From CAYSGL01 sp964520985 (GTDB lineage: Bacteria > Pseudomonadota > Alphaproteobacteria > Micavibrionales > Micavibrionaceae), in assembly GCA_964520985.1 (NCBI GenBank), contig CAZFPB010000002.1, positions 62,001 to 126,000 of the forward strand: 64,000 nucleotides of DNA, read 5' to 3'. Positions 53,264-59,790 of this stretch are shown here, one piece after another. The position numbers and the translations under genes are program-made. Within the stretch, counting starts at the first letter, position 1; every line of letters starts with the position of its first letter. The notes under the pieces were generated by a model. It saw nothing but the letters and a program-made list of their open reading frames with translations. It had not been told where the DNA came from and made no database searches.

Positions 53264-53292
53264 TTGACAATCACGCATATATACTGTATATT
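53264..53292 (+). promoter_or_regulatory. near-consensus sigma70 promoter of the tRNA region
   Basis: TTGACA (53264-53269), 17 nt, TATATT (53287-53292), with an A-rich upstream tract. The strongest promoter in the window. Confidence 0.85.
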
Positions 53293-53338
53293 GATTTGAA
53301 ATTGCTACACGAACTAATTCAACCAAAGGGTTAAAGAA

Positions 53339-53476
53339 ATGAGACATCAACGTGAACAACATAGCCAGCAATTGCCATTATGGCAATCTATGAGCTCACT
53401 GCGTTCAGAGCGTTGTGATTATCGCTTTGATCCTAGTGCGAACGCCTTCTGTGTAGACAAGGTGACTACGTGTTGA
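53339..53476 (+). CDS. possible 45-residue leader peptide
   Basis: ATG to TGA frame just downstream of the strong promoter; weak AAGGG ribosome-binding site 9 nt upstream. The peptide is polar, with RHQREQHSQQLPLWQ at its start and four Cys-poor charged segments after. Its last third covers the 5' strand (53442-53454) of the antiterminator-like stem, as in translation-coupled attenuators. It may equally be non-coding. Confidence 0.4.
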   Translation: MRHQREQHSQQLPLWQSMSSLRSERCDYRFDPSANAFCVDKVTTC

Positions 53477-53535
53477 AATAGTCCCGAAGTCAGAAGAACA
53501 CGAGAAGGCGTCCAGGAAACTGAGACGCCTTTTTT
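53441..53535 (+). promoter_or_regulatory. attenuator-like terminator / antiterminator
   Basis: ACGCCTTCT (53442-53450, extended by GTGT) pairs with AGAAGGCGT (53503-53511, preceded by ACAC). The same 3' strand AAGGCGTC (53505-53512) alternatively pairs with GACGCCTT (53524-53531) followed by T6: a perfect 8-bp terminator. The two are mutually exclusive. Confidence 0.65.
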
Positions 53536-53536
53536 G

Positions 53537-53725
53537 TTGCTTGAGTTTTTGATAGAAAGCCTAAGTCAAGAATTCATAAGAAAACGGGTTAATGTACAAT
53601 CGCATGTGATGTAGTACCTAGACATCCCCGACTATATTAACGCAACTCGTCCGCCAGTGGCTTGGTTGGACGCCAGGCACGCGAGCAATGCACGTATATC
53701 GTGGATCCGCTGAAAGATTTTTTAT
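53537..53725 (+). other. non-coding leader of the tRNA cluster
   Basis: No ORF of note. One hairpin CGTCC...GGACG (53648-53672) and overlapping alternatives (TGGC/GCCA); nothing else recognised. Confidence 0.5.
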
Positions 53726-53801
53726 GGTGTTCGTAGTGTAATGGTTAGCATCCAACATTGTGACTGTTGTGGAGCGGGTTCGAATCCCGTCGATCACCCC
53801 A
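53726..53801 (+). tRNA. tRNA-His(GTG)
   Basis: G-1 at 53726 opposite C73, anticodon arm CAACA TTGTGAC TGTTG, T arm CGGG TTCGAAT CCCG, CCA encoded. One T-T mismatch in the acceptor stem. Confidence 0.92.
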
Positions 53802-53808
53802 AAAAAAT

Positions 53809-53882
53809 AGGTCGTTGGTGTAGTGGTAACATGAGACGCTCCAAACGTTTTGACGAGGGTTCGATTCCTTCACGGCCTGCCA
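53809..53882 (+). tRNA. tRNA-Trp(CCA)
   Basis: Acceptor AGGTCGT/ACGGCCT, anticodon arm AGACG CTCCAAA CGTTT, G73, CCA encoded. Confidence 0.92.
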
Positions 53883-53888
53883 AACAAT

Positions 53889-53975
53889 AGGGAAGTAGGA
53901 AAACTTGGTAACCCCAGCAGGCTTTGAACCTGCCGCCGTATGGCATTGAGAGTTCGAATCTCTCCTTCCCCGCCA
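53889..53975 (+). tRNA. class II tRNA with TTG anticodon (Gln codon CAA), atypical
   Basis: Anticodon arm GCAGG CTTTGAA CCTGC places TTG at 34-36, yet the variable region has a stem (GCC GTAT GGC), normally seen only in Ser, Leu and Tyr tRNAs. G73, CCA encoded. A1-C72 mismatch. Charging identity is uncertain: Gln by anticodon, Ser-like by body. Confidence 0.75.
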
Positions 53976-54073
53976 AACAAACCAAACAATTTGTTCTGTA
54001 CCTTTTTGGAAGGTTGACATTCTCGTTGTTTAGTGTAAGGTCTACTCAGCTTACTTTAACTGAGGTTACCCTT

Positions 54074-54577
54074 ATGAAACGCTTTGTGTTTATAATTGCA
54101 TGGTCCTTGATTGTTGCTGGTTGTAGCACGCCCAAGGTCGATCAAAATCGTCCCTTTGTATCAGAAATTGGATTTGATATGCCAAATGGTGCATTGACTC
54201 TGACGATTGACAGCGAAGGTAATTTTGTCAGTGCAAAAACATTTGCGACTGCTCAGGTGTTAGATGATACCCCAGCAGCCCATGAAGCTGCTGTAATTGC
54301 AGCTCAATCACGTGCGAAACGAACATTGGCTGAATTTATGTCGGATCATATTCGATCCAATAATTCTGTTAATCAGATCGTCAACGCTACAAATGAAAGC
54401 AAAACGTATGCTCAAGAGGTTGCCGAAAAAATATCAACCAATGCGCAAGCGTTGCTTCGTGGCGTTTATGTATCGAAGCAGTCGTTGACTGAAAATACGA
54501 TTTTGGTTGAACTCACGGTTACTCGTGAATCAATTCAAGGTGCTCGTAATTTGCGAATGCAGATGAGTGACATATAA
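54074..54577 (+). CDS. lipoprotein, LPP20-like
   Basis: 167 residues from the ATG at 54074 (GAGG 8 nt upstream). Signal peptide RFVFIIAWSLIVAGC with lipobox VAGC. The mature part (AAVIAAQSRAKRTLAEFMSDHI...) resembles LPP20-type lipoproteins of the outer membrane. The adjacent exported protein is probably its partner. Confidence 0.7.
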   Translation: MKRFVFIIAWSLIVAGCSTPKVDQNRPFVSEIGFDMPNGALTLTIDSEGNFVSAKTFATAQVLDDTPAAHEAAVIAAQSRAKRTLAEFMSDHIRSNNSVNQIVNATNESKTYAQEVAEKISTNAQALLRGVYVSKQSLTENTILVELTVTRESIQGARNLRMQMSDI

Positions 54578-55465
54578 ATGAAAACGTTTCTGGCACTGTG
54601 GTTGATTGCAATTCCGTGCATGGCTGTTGAAGTCACGGTCGTTGGTCGTGGAACAGATCCAATCAGATCGCTGAATGACGCTAAAATTCAAGCAGTTGAC
54701 CAAGTGGTAGGAACGTTTGTTGTTGGAAAAACAGATGTCAATGGTGCTCAAGTCCAACGAAGTATTAACCAGTATAGCGGTGGTTATATTCGTTCGTACA
54801 AGATAATTTCAACTAGTCGAAATAATGGTTTGGTTGAAACCATTATTGTGGCTGACGTAGATCATGACAAAGTTAATACAATGCTGTTTGCTGAACAATC
54901 GCAAATTTCACCTTCGATGATTGATCAACTGGAAAATGCACAACAAAGTAGTGAAAAATTGCAAACAGCAATGTCGGACATGGTGCAACGTCCTGACAAG
55001 TTTTCAACAAAAATAACATCGATTGCATATGATGTCGCGGGAATGACAACGCGCGTATTCGTCGAATACGAAATTGTGTGGTCGCCCAAATGGTATGATG
55101 ATATGTTGACGTTGTCAAAAACGTTAACAGTGAATGACGACGGATCTCCCCCATTTAACCTGTGTTATGTTGGAGATCGTAAATGGTTGTTAAAAGACAT
55201 TGATTGTTACAAAGTCCAATATGATATTGGGTTGGATCTTGAGCAGAATTTTGCTGTGTTGATGCAGCGAGCTGATGATACGTCGATTAATCCGATAAGC
55301 ATTGCCGTCAATATCAAGCCTTTATATTATCCACGGACGTATAAAAGTGACGATGGCGTGACGATGTATAAGAATGCAGTAGTTCGCGGATCTGTAATAT
55401 TTTCAGTTCAAACTAATGTGTTGAAACAGATAACAAACGTGCAAATCGTTCCATTTCGAATATAG
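54578..55465 (+). CDS. exported protein, FlgT-N/LPP20-like
   Basis: 295 residues with a Sec signal peptide (KTFLALWLIAIPCMA). VTVVGRGTDPIRSLNDAKIQAVDQVVGTFV resembles the N-terminal domain of FlgT and related envelope proteins. The C-terminal half is beta-rich. Starts at the stop of the lipoprotein gene; its own stop codon is inside the next tRNA-like gene. Perhaps an envelope modifier or superinfection factor (inference). Confidence 0.68.
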   Translation: MKTFLALWLIAIPCMAVEVTVVGRGTDPIRSLNDAKIQAVDQVVGTFVVGKTDVNGAQVQRSINQYSGGYIRSYKIISTSRNNGLVETIIVADVDHDKVNTMLFAEQSQISPSMIDQLENAQQSSEKLQTAMSDMVQRPDKFSTKITSIAYDVAGMTTRVFVEYEIVWSPKWYDDMLTLSKTLTVNDDGSPPFNLCYVGDRKWLLKDIDCYKVQYDIGLDLEQNFAVLMQRADDTSINPISIAVNIKPLYYPRTYKSDDGVTMYKNAVVRGSVIFSVQTNVLKQITNVQIVPFRI

Positions 55466-55532
55466 GTTGCCCTCCGGCGAGGTGTTAGGTCTCCAAAACC
55501 TGACTGGCAGTGTTCGACTCACTGGCAGCCTG
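55464..55532 (+). tRNA. tRNA-Trp(CCA)-like with minimal D arm
   Basis: Acceptor AGGTTGC/GCAGCCT, anticodon arm TAGGT CTCCAAA ACCTG, T arm CAGTG TTCGACT CACTG, G73, CCA incomplete. The D arm is only CCTC CGGC GAGG, a 4-nt loop. Confidence 0.65.
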
Positions 55533-55640
55533 CAAGTTAAATAATCTATTGCTACGCATCCCTCTTGACTTAACGACAACTTAAAAACATTGTTGCTTAA
55601 TAATAATTCAGTTGTGTATAGTAGCCAAATAAAAGTACAT

Positions 55641-55715
55641 CTCAGTGTGGGCCAAAGGTTGGTCACTCCGTTTGGGGCGGAGACGATGTAGGTTCGAGTC
55701 CTACCATTGAGACCA
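55641..55715 (+). tRNA. tRNA-Pro(TGG)
   Basis: Acceptor CTCAGTG/CATTGAG, anticodon arm CTCCG TTTGGGG CGGAG, T arm GTAGG TTCGAGT CCTAC, A73, CCA encoded. Confidence 0.9.
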
Positions 55716-55734
55716 ATTAGACGAGAGTTTAGAC

Positions 55735-56151
55735 ATGTCAGACGAAAATCAGAAATTTAAAATTATGTTTGCTCCAGGCACACTTGAGATGCTGGAACAA
55801 GAAATGGATCCTGAAGATCTCCAAAAATTCATGGACGATTTAAAACAGGCAGTTGAAGATGGTTCACTACTCGAACAATCAACTGCCATTGATATGGATT
55901 CGTTAGAAACAGAAGATCCTGAACTGTATGCAATTCTTCAACAACGACAAAATGACGTTGAAGACATGATTGCATCCGAAAAGTTGGCATTGATTGCACA
56001 ACAAGATCCAACACTGATTCAAGAACTGGTCGATAATGAAATTCGATCACACGAAGAATTGGTGGCACATCCAGAACTTTACGAACGGTTTATGGCTGTG
56101 GACATGTCAAACATTTTTGGGGAACAACTCCAACAACGAACACTACATTAA
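55735..56151 (+). CDS. acidic hypothetical protein
   Basis: 138 residues, helical and acidic (LEQEMDPEDLQKFMDDLKQAV). No family recognised. Lies between tRNA genes in the cluster transcript; ACGAGAG precedes the ATG weakly. Confidence 0.65.
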   Translation: MSDENQKFKIMFAPGTLEMLEQEMDPEDLQKFMDDLKQAVEDGSLLEQSTAIDMDSLETEDPELYAILQQRQNDVEDMIASEKLALIAQQDPTLIQELVDNEIRSHEELVAHPELYERFMAVDMSNIFGEQLQQRTLH

Positions 56152-56161
56152 GGAAAATATC

Positions 56162-56335
56162 ATGTCAGCGATCAAGCGATTAGCAGAAAAGTTGTATGGT
56201 GAAGATGGGTTGGGCGCAACCAATTTCCATTTTTCCCCAGGAACCAATCGTGAGGTTTCTGCTGAACAAGTAGCTGATGAAATTTTGAATAGCATTGAAG
56301 CTATTGAAAATGGTGATTGTGAAATAATAGAATAA
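56162..56335 (+). CDS. small hypothetical protein
   Basis: 57 residues: SAIKRLAEKLYGEDGLGATN then AEQVADEILNSIEAIENGD. AAGGAAAATATC precedes the ATG. Helical; function unknown. Confidence 0.6.
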   Translation: MSAIKRLAEKLYGEDGLGATNFHFSPGTNREVSAEQVADEILNSIEAIENGDCEIIE

Positions 56336-56340
56336 TTAAT

Positions 56341-56416
56341 GCCCCTGTAACTCAGTGGACAGAGTGCCTGGCTTCGAACCAGGACGTCGGGAGTTCGAAT
56401 CTCTCCAGGGGTACCA
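56341..56416 (+). tRNA. tRNA-Arg(TCG)
   Basis: Acceptor GCCCCTG/CAGGGGT, anticodon arm CCTGG CTTCGAA CCAGG, A73, CCA encoded. Confidence 0.93.
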
Positions 56417-56436
56417 ATTGTGCTGGAATGGTTGAA

Positions 56437-56604
56437 ATGAGCATCAAAGAAATAATCGAACAAGCTCGTAATACTCAAGTAACACCAGAAAAACTAAAAG
56501 AGTTACAGCAACGATTACATGATTTCAATCAGAAATTTGATGCAGAGCGACAACATCAAATTGATCACTATAAACAGTTTTTAGAAAAACGATACACCCT
56601 TTAA
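56437..56604 (+). CDS. small helical protein
   Basis: 55 residues, one long amphipathic helix (TPEKLKELQQRLHDFNQKFD). No strong Shine-Dalgarno. Sits between two tRNA genes. Confidence 0.5.
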   Translation: MSIKEIIEQARNTQVTPEKLKELQQRLHDFNQKFDAERQHQIDHYKQFLEKRYTL

Positions 56605-56610
56605 TGCAAT

Positions 56611-56688
56611 GCCCCAGTAGCCCAATTGGCAGAGGTCGGAAGCTTAAACCTTCCGCAAGTGTCGGTTCGAATCCGACCTGGGGTACCA
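56611..56688 (+). tRNA. tRNA-Leu(TAA)-like with short variable region
   Basis: Acceptor GCCCCAG/CTGGGGT, anticodon arm GGAAG CTTAAAC CTTCC, T arm GTCGG TTCGAAT CCGAC, A73, CCA encoded. The variable region is only GCAAGT, whereas bacterial tRNA-Leu is class II. Confidence 0.8.
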
Positions 56689-56706
56689 AAAACTGGAGAC
56701 TTAAAT

Positions 56707-57252
56707 ATGGACGTCGTCAAGTATATACCAAAATTGGTTGATGACCCAGTCACAGTATTTTACGCGTTATTGAATGAGTTAGCATGGGTTCATGCTGGTG
56801 AAACAGTACCACGTAAAGAATATTATGTTCACGATAAAGGGTTAGAATATACGTATGGAATGGGTAAGTTTGCTCGTACGTATCATTCGCAACCAACTCA
56901 TCGTGATATTGAAATGATTCGTAGCAAATTGAAAGATGCATTGGATGTTGAGTTTGACGTTGTGTTTTTAAATTTGTATGAAAATGAACGACATCATTTA
57001 GGTTGGCATGCAGATGATAGTCCTGAGATGTCAGATGATCATCCGATTGTTACGGTTAGTTTAGGTGCTGAACGAGAAATTTGGTTTCGTGCAAATGGCG
57101 GGGCAGATATCACTAAATTGATGTTACAAGACGGATCAGCATGCGTGATGATGCCTGGAATGCAGGATACACATCAACACAGAATTCCGAAGTGTGACAG
57201 GCAATGTGGTCCGCGTATTAGTTTGACGTTTAGGAAGTTTGTGTACGCCTAA
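56707..57252 (+). CDS. alkB: AlkB-like 2OG-Fe(II) dioxygenase
   Basis: 181 residues. LGWHADDSP (HxD), MPGMQDTHQHRIPK (distal His) and PRISLTFRKF (2OG-binding Arg) form the complete AlkB site; NLYENERHH is the substrate-side motif. Repairs alkylated bases in DNA or RNA. In-cluster position between tRNA genes allows a tRNA-directed role, which is speculative. Confidence 0.9.
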   Translation: MDVVKYIPKLVDDPVTVFYALLNELAWVHAGETVPRKEYYVHDKGLEYTYGMGKFARTYHSQPTHRDIEMIRSKLKDALDVEFDVVFLNLYENERHHLGWHADDSPEMSDDHPIVTVSLGAEREIWFRANGGADITKLMLQDGSACVMMPGMQDTHQHRIPKCDRQCGPRISLTFRKFVYA

Positions 57253-57299
57253 ATTTGAGATAAATATGGATGACTTGTCGTCATATTGGAGAGTGAATT

Positions 57300-57515
57300 A
57301 TGTTTCAACAAATCGTAGCAAGAGTTAAAGATGCGTATGCAAATGCAAAAGATTGGTTTCTCGGTTTAACCATTTCGATGCGTGTTGTTGTGTTGGCTGT
57401 AGTGTTAGTAGCAGCTTTTGTATTGCTTGAGTTTTTCGTATCAATTTTTTGGTACTTGCTCGTTGCAATTGTTCTGGCTGGTGTGTACTATTACGTCATC
57501 AAACCGAAGCTGTAA
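57300..57515 (+). CDS. small two-helix membrane protein
   Basis: 71 residues with two adjacent transmembrane segments (MRVVVLAVVLVAAFVLLEFF and FWYLLVAIVLAGVYYYVI) after an amphipathic N-terminus. Size suits a holin or antiholin or an envelope protein. GATAAATA (57257) and GGAGAG lie upstream. Confidence 0.65.
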   Translation: MFQQIVARVKDAYANAKDWFLGLTISMRVVVLAVVLVAAFVLLEFFVSIFWYLLVAIVLAGVYYYVIKPKL

Positions 57516-57524
57516 TGTGTTAGT

Positions 57525-57601
57525 AGAAACGGTAGATGTTGGTTCGATTCCATCCCTGCCAAAAGGCAGAGTAGCATAATTTGGAAAATGTAACCGTTTC
57601 T
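57525..57601 (+). ncRNA. possible circularly permuted tRNA or rearranged tRNA remnant
   Basis: Order of parts is inverted: T arm GTTGG TTCGATT CCATC (57538-57554) and CTGCC acceptor strand come first, then AAAA, then GGCAG (57565-57569), a D arm GCAT AATTTGGAAA ATGT, and ACCGT. ACCGTTTCT (57593-57601) pairs with AGAAACGGT (57525-57533), closing an anticodon-like stem. The T stem has one mismatch. No anticodon can be assigned. Could also be degenerate. Confidence 0.4.
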
Positions 57602-57608
57602 CGTATTT

Positions 57609-57689
57609 GGGTCAGTCGGGCAGGTGGTGAGCCCCCCACGCTGTAAACGTGGTGCGAAAGCTGTGTAGGTTCGATTCCTACCTGGCCCA
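57609..57689 (+). tRNA. tRNA-Tyr(GTA), first copy
   Basis: Class II. Acceptor GGGTCAG/CTGGCCC, anticodon arm CCACG CTGTAAA CGTGG, variable stem TGC GAAA GCT, T arm GTAGG TTCGATT CCTAC, A73; CCA not encoded. Confidence 0.9.
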
Positions 57690-57704
57690 CAAGTAGTAAT
57701 AAAT

Positions 57705-57789
57705 CAGGGATTAGCTCAGTCTGGTAGAGCGCTCGTTTTGGAAACGAGAGGCCTGTAGGTTTACGTCGGTTCAAATCCGGCATCCCTGA
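57705..57789 (+). tRNA. tRNA-Pro(TGG)-like with long variable region
   Basis: Acceptor CAGGGAT/ATCCCTG, D arm GCTC AGTCTGGTA GAGC, anticodon arm CTCGT TTTGGAA ACGAG (TGG), 16-nt variable region able to pair GCCT/AGGT, T arm GTCGG TTCAAAT CCGGC, A73. A long variable arm is not expected in tRNA-Pro. Confidence 0.72.
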
Positions 57790-57792
57790 CAA

Positions 57793-57974
57793 GTTCTCAG
57801 TATTGTCGTGTTCGACAAATCATGCATCTAGCTAATGCATAGAAAGACGACCAATGTTCCCGTTGCCGCGGGTTGGATGTCAAGTAACGAAATCACACGA
57901 GTATCACAACTGCCCCGGCCGAAAATTGGGCGAAAGAGCTGTCATGTGTATGTAGTTGACAGGATACTGAGAAT
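57793..57974 (+). ncRNA. structured RNA, about 180 nt, closed by an 11-bp stem
   Basis: TTCTCAGTAT (57794-57803) and ATACTGAGAA (57964-57973) are perfect inverted repeats. Inside: TGTCG/CGACA (57804-57817), ATGCAT/ATGCAT (57822-57840), GAC..CCAA..CCCG / CGGG..TTGG..GTC (57846-57881), GCCC/GGGC (57912-57931) and CTGTCA/TGACAG (57939-57962). A multi-branch fold lying between two tRNAs. No known family recognised. Confidence 0.65.
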
Positions 57975-57980
57975 GTTTTT

Positions 57981-58073
57981 GGAAGCGTGGCAGAGAGGAT
58001 TATTGCAACACCCTGCTAAGGTGTAGGCTGGTGATAAATCGGTCCGTGGGTTCGAATCCCACCGTTTCCGCCA
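57981..58073 (+). tRNA. tRNA-Ser(GCT)
   Basis: Class II. Acceptor GGAAGCG/CGTTTCC, anticodon arm ACACC CTGCTAA GGTGT, G73, CCA encoded. Confidence 0.93.
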
Positions 58074-58096
58074 AATTAGTTGTGTGAGGATATGAC

Positions 58097-58270
58097 ATGA
58101 AGCCTTATGGACATAGCCGTCGTGACAAACTTGAATGTGCTTACGGGTGCTGCACTTGGAAGTCTGGCGTTCACAAAAATTGCCGTAAAGTGAACGATCG
58201 AGCAAATCGTAAAACTGGTCGTCGTTTTAAAATTGATCAAGGTGATGTGACTAATGTCAACTGCGATTAA
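58097..58270 (+). CDS. small basic Cys-containing protein
   Basis: 57 residues, very basic with LECAYGCCTWKSGVHKNC, a possible zinc site, and RANRKTGRRF. GTGAGGATATGAC upstream supplies the ribosome-binding site. Overlaps the next gene by 17 nt. Likely nucleic-acid binding (inference). Confidence 0.65.
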   Translation: MKPYGHSRRDKLECAYGCCTWKSGVHKNCRKVNDRANRKTGRRFKIDQGDVTNVNCD

Positions 58271-58607
58271 GCTATCTAATAGATGGCAAGGCACCAAAGA
58301 AATTGTTGATGCTCACCGCACTTTTAAGAGTGGTGATTGGCGCACAATCTGGTTACCAAAGATTTCAAGTGAACATGCTCGTTTGTTATTGGAATTGGAA
58401 CAAGACTTTCGTGATAAAGGGAATGCAAACATTCCCGAAGACTTTGACGATGAAGTTGATGATCCATCAGATTATGGCGTGCTTGATCCTGACGATGAAT
58501 ATGATTGGTATGCAATTACGTTAGGGTGGGCGATCGCGAAAGGACTGAATGCTCAAGAAGCTCATTGGTTTGCCATTATTGTTAGGTACGGTACTGATTT
58601 GATGTAA
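58254..58607 (+). CDS. acidic hypothetical protein
   Basis: 117 residues. Helical N-terminus; acidic middle (PEDFDDEVDDPSDYGVLDPDDEYD); C-terminal helix WYAITLGWAIAKGLNAQEAHWFA. Coupled to the basic protein upstream. Family unknown. Confidence 0.62.
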   Translation: MSTAIKLSNRWQGTKEIVDAHRTFKSGDWRTIWLPKISSEHARLLLELEQDFRDKGNANIPEDFDDEVDDPSDYGVLDPDDEYDWYAITLGWAIAKGLNAQEAHWFAIIVRYGTDLM

Positions 58608-58612
58608 TATGT

Positions 58613-58696
58613 GGAGAGTAGAGTGCATGGCGCACAAGCTGCCTCGAAAGCAGTTCCAACCTTGACCGGTTGACAGTTCGATTCTGTTGCTCTCCT
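58613..58696 (+). tRNA. tRNA-Ser(CGA) with short D loop
   Basis: Class II. Acceptor GGAGAGT/GCTCTCC, D arm GTGC ATGGC GCAC, anticodon arm GCTGC CTCGAAA GCAGT, variable stem AACC/GGTT, T arm GACAG TTCGATT CTGTT. T73, no CCA. Confidence 0.75.
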
Positions 58697-58723
58697 CTGA
58701 AAGTTGTGTATAATCAGTTAAAT

Positions 58724-58813
58724 GGAAGTGTGGCCGAGTGGCTTAAGGCAGCTGACTTGAAATCAGCCGACCCCGAAAGGGGTCCGTGGGTTCAAATCCT
58801 ACCACTTCCGCCA
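58724..58813 (+). tRNA. tRNA-Ser(TGA)
   Basis: Class II. Acceptor GGAAGTG/CACTTCC, anticodon arm GCTGA CTTGAAA TCAGC, variable stem ACCCC GAAA GGGGT, G73, CCA encoded. Confidence 0.95.
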
Positions 58814-58864
58814 AAAGTAGTTACGCTGGGAACGCCTCTCAACGATGCGAAACATCCCATGCTT

Positions 58865-58950
58865 GGAAGATAAAGTCGTAAGGTACGACCGCTCATTGGA
58901 AGTGAGATGGAGCGTTAACAGCGCTTACGGTTCGAATCCGTTGTCTTCCG
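58865..58950 (+). tRNA. tRNA-Ser(GGA)
   Basis: Class II. Acceptor GGAAGAT/GTCTTCC, D arm GTCG TAAGGTA CGAC, anticodon arm CTCA TTGGAAG TGAG (one pair missing), variable stem AGCG/CGCT, G73, CCA not encoded. Confidence 0.8.
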
Positions 58951-58957
58951 CAGCTCG

Positions 58958-59069
58958 AGAATCATAATTAGCTGTGAAAGGCTTTTTTAATAATGATTCT
59001 GCTTAAAGAAGGGATAACGTCCGAAGGGCCTGCAAGCCAATGGATGATAAACCCTAGCTCCATTGCAGG
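58958..59069 (+). ncRNA. non-coding hairpins between tRNA genes
   Basis: AGAATCAT (58958-58965) pairs with ATGATTCT (58993-59000); CCTGC-AATGGA (59029-59044) pairs with TCCATT-GCAGG (59059-59069) with one asymmetric bulge. No ORF. Possibly one small RNA. Confidence 0.5.
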
Positions 59070-59115
59070 TGGAGAACTGTCCAACCATTTGATTCTTAGG
59101 GCAGACGAGCTATTT

Positions 59116-59201
59116 GGAGGGATATCTCACCGGGGACGTGAGCACTACCTTGAAAGTAGTTGGAGCCTAACGGCCAGGGGTTCAATTCCGCCATCCCTCC
59201 G
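59116..59201 (+). tRNA. second tRNA-Ser(TGA)-like gene, degenerate
   Basis: Acceptor GGAGGGA/TCCCTCC, D arm CTCAC CGGGGAC GTGAG, anticodon arm ACTAC CTTGAAA GTAGT, variable stem GCC/GGC. The T stem has two mismatches and one extra base lies before the acceptor strand. May be a pseudogene. Confidence 0.55.
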
Positions 59202-59224
59202 CAAATTGAAGGAAACTTGTGTAA

Positions 59225-59371
59225 ATGAAACTTCGTTTAATTTTATTGATGCTGTTGATTATTTTGGCGTTGGCGCTCGCAGCAAGTACAGCGATCAACG
59301 AGCTTAAAGAGCCAAATCCACCGTCACCACCCACAATGCTTAAAGCAGAAGTAGTCGAGGTTCCGCAATGA
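59225..59371 (+). CDS. small membrane or exported peptide
   Basis: 48 residues: a hydrophobic helix (LRLILLMLLIILALALAAS) and a Pro-rich tail (KEPNPPSPPTM). Signal anchor or signal peptide. Overlaps the next gene by 4 nt (ATGA). Confidence 0.6.
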   Translation: MKLRLILLMLLIILALALAASTAINELKEPNPPSPPTMLKAEVVEVPQ

Positions 59372-59586
59372 AAGACGCTGCCGGTAATGTTTTAGAGGTG
59401 GGTGATGAAGTATATGTTGCTCCGAAAAATTATCGTGGCTTGGTAAAAGCAAAGGTGATTGCTTTTACGCCGCAACAAGTTCGGTTAGAATATATTAACA
59501 ATTGGAACTTTCAAGCTGTTAGACAAGTGACTGAACAATATTTGGTTTATCCAAGTATGTGTGTAAAAGCGAAAGAAACTGTTTAA
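59368..59586 (+). CDS. small hypothetical protein
   Basis: 72 residues, SH3-like beta pattern (GNVLEVGDEVYVAPKNYRGLVKAKVIAF). Coupled to the membrane peptide. Function unknown. Confidence 0.62.
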   Translation: MKDAAGNVLEVGDEVYVAPKNYRGLVKAKVIAFTPQQVRLEYINNWNFQAVRQVTEQYLVYPSMCVKAKETV

Positions 59587-59591
59587 GTAAT

Positions 59592-59688
59592 GCTACATCC
59601 ATTGGTGGTGTCCTAGCGCGCAGGGCAGAGCTGTTCGAATCAGCAAAGAGACAGGCGAGTCAAAGAGGTTCGATTCCTCCACGTAGTC
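59592..59688 (+). tRNA. degenerate tRNA-like element (CGA-type loop)
   Basis: Acceptor GCTACAT/ACGTAGT with one mismatch, T arm GAGG TTCGATT CCTC, an anticodon-like arm GCTG TTCGAAT CAGC (CGA at 34-36), variable stem GAC/GTC, but about 9 extra bases before the D stem. Probably a pseudogene or unusual tRNA-Ser. Confidence 0.4.
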
Positions 59689-59698
59689 TGAAATTAAT

Positions 59699-59767
59699 AC
59701 CCTATCTGGCGGATCCAGGTCTGTGTCTACGAAACACGGAAGAAATGTTCGACTCATTTATAGGGTG
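59699..59767 (+). tRNA. tRNA-Arg(ACG) with short D loop
   Basis: Acceptor ACCCTAT/ATAGGGT, D arm CTGG CGGAT CCAG, anticodon arm TGTGT CTACGAA ACACG, T arm AAATG TTCGACT CATTT, G73, no CCA. A34 would be read as inosine if the host TadA accepts it. Confidence 0.72.
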
Positions 59768-59790
59768 CAGATGACAAATGGATAGATTTA

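Noticed and set aside
53924..54577. A longer form of the lipoprotein starting inside the TTG tRNA
   Set aside because: The ATG at 54074 has a Shine-Dalgarno and begins a perfect signal peptide with lipobox.
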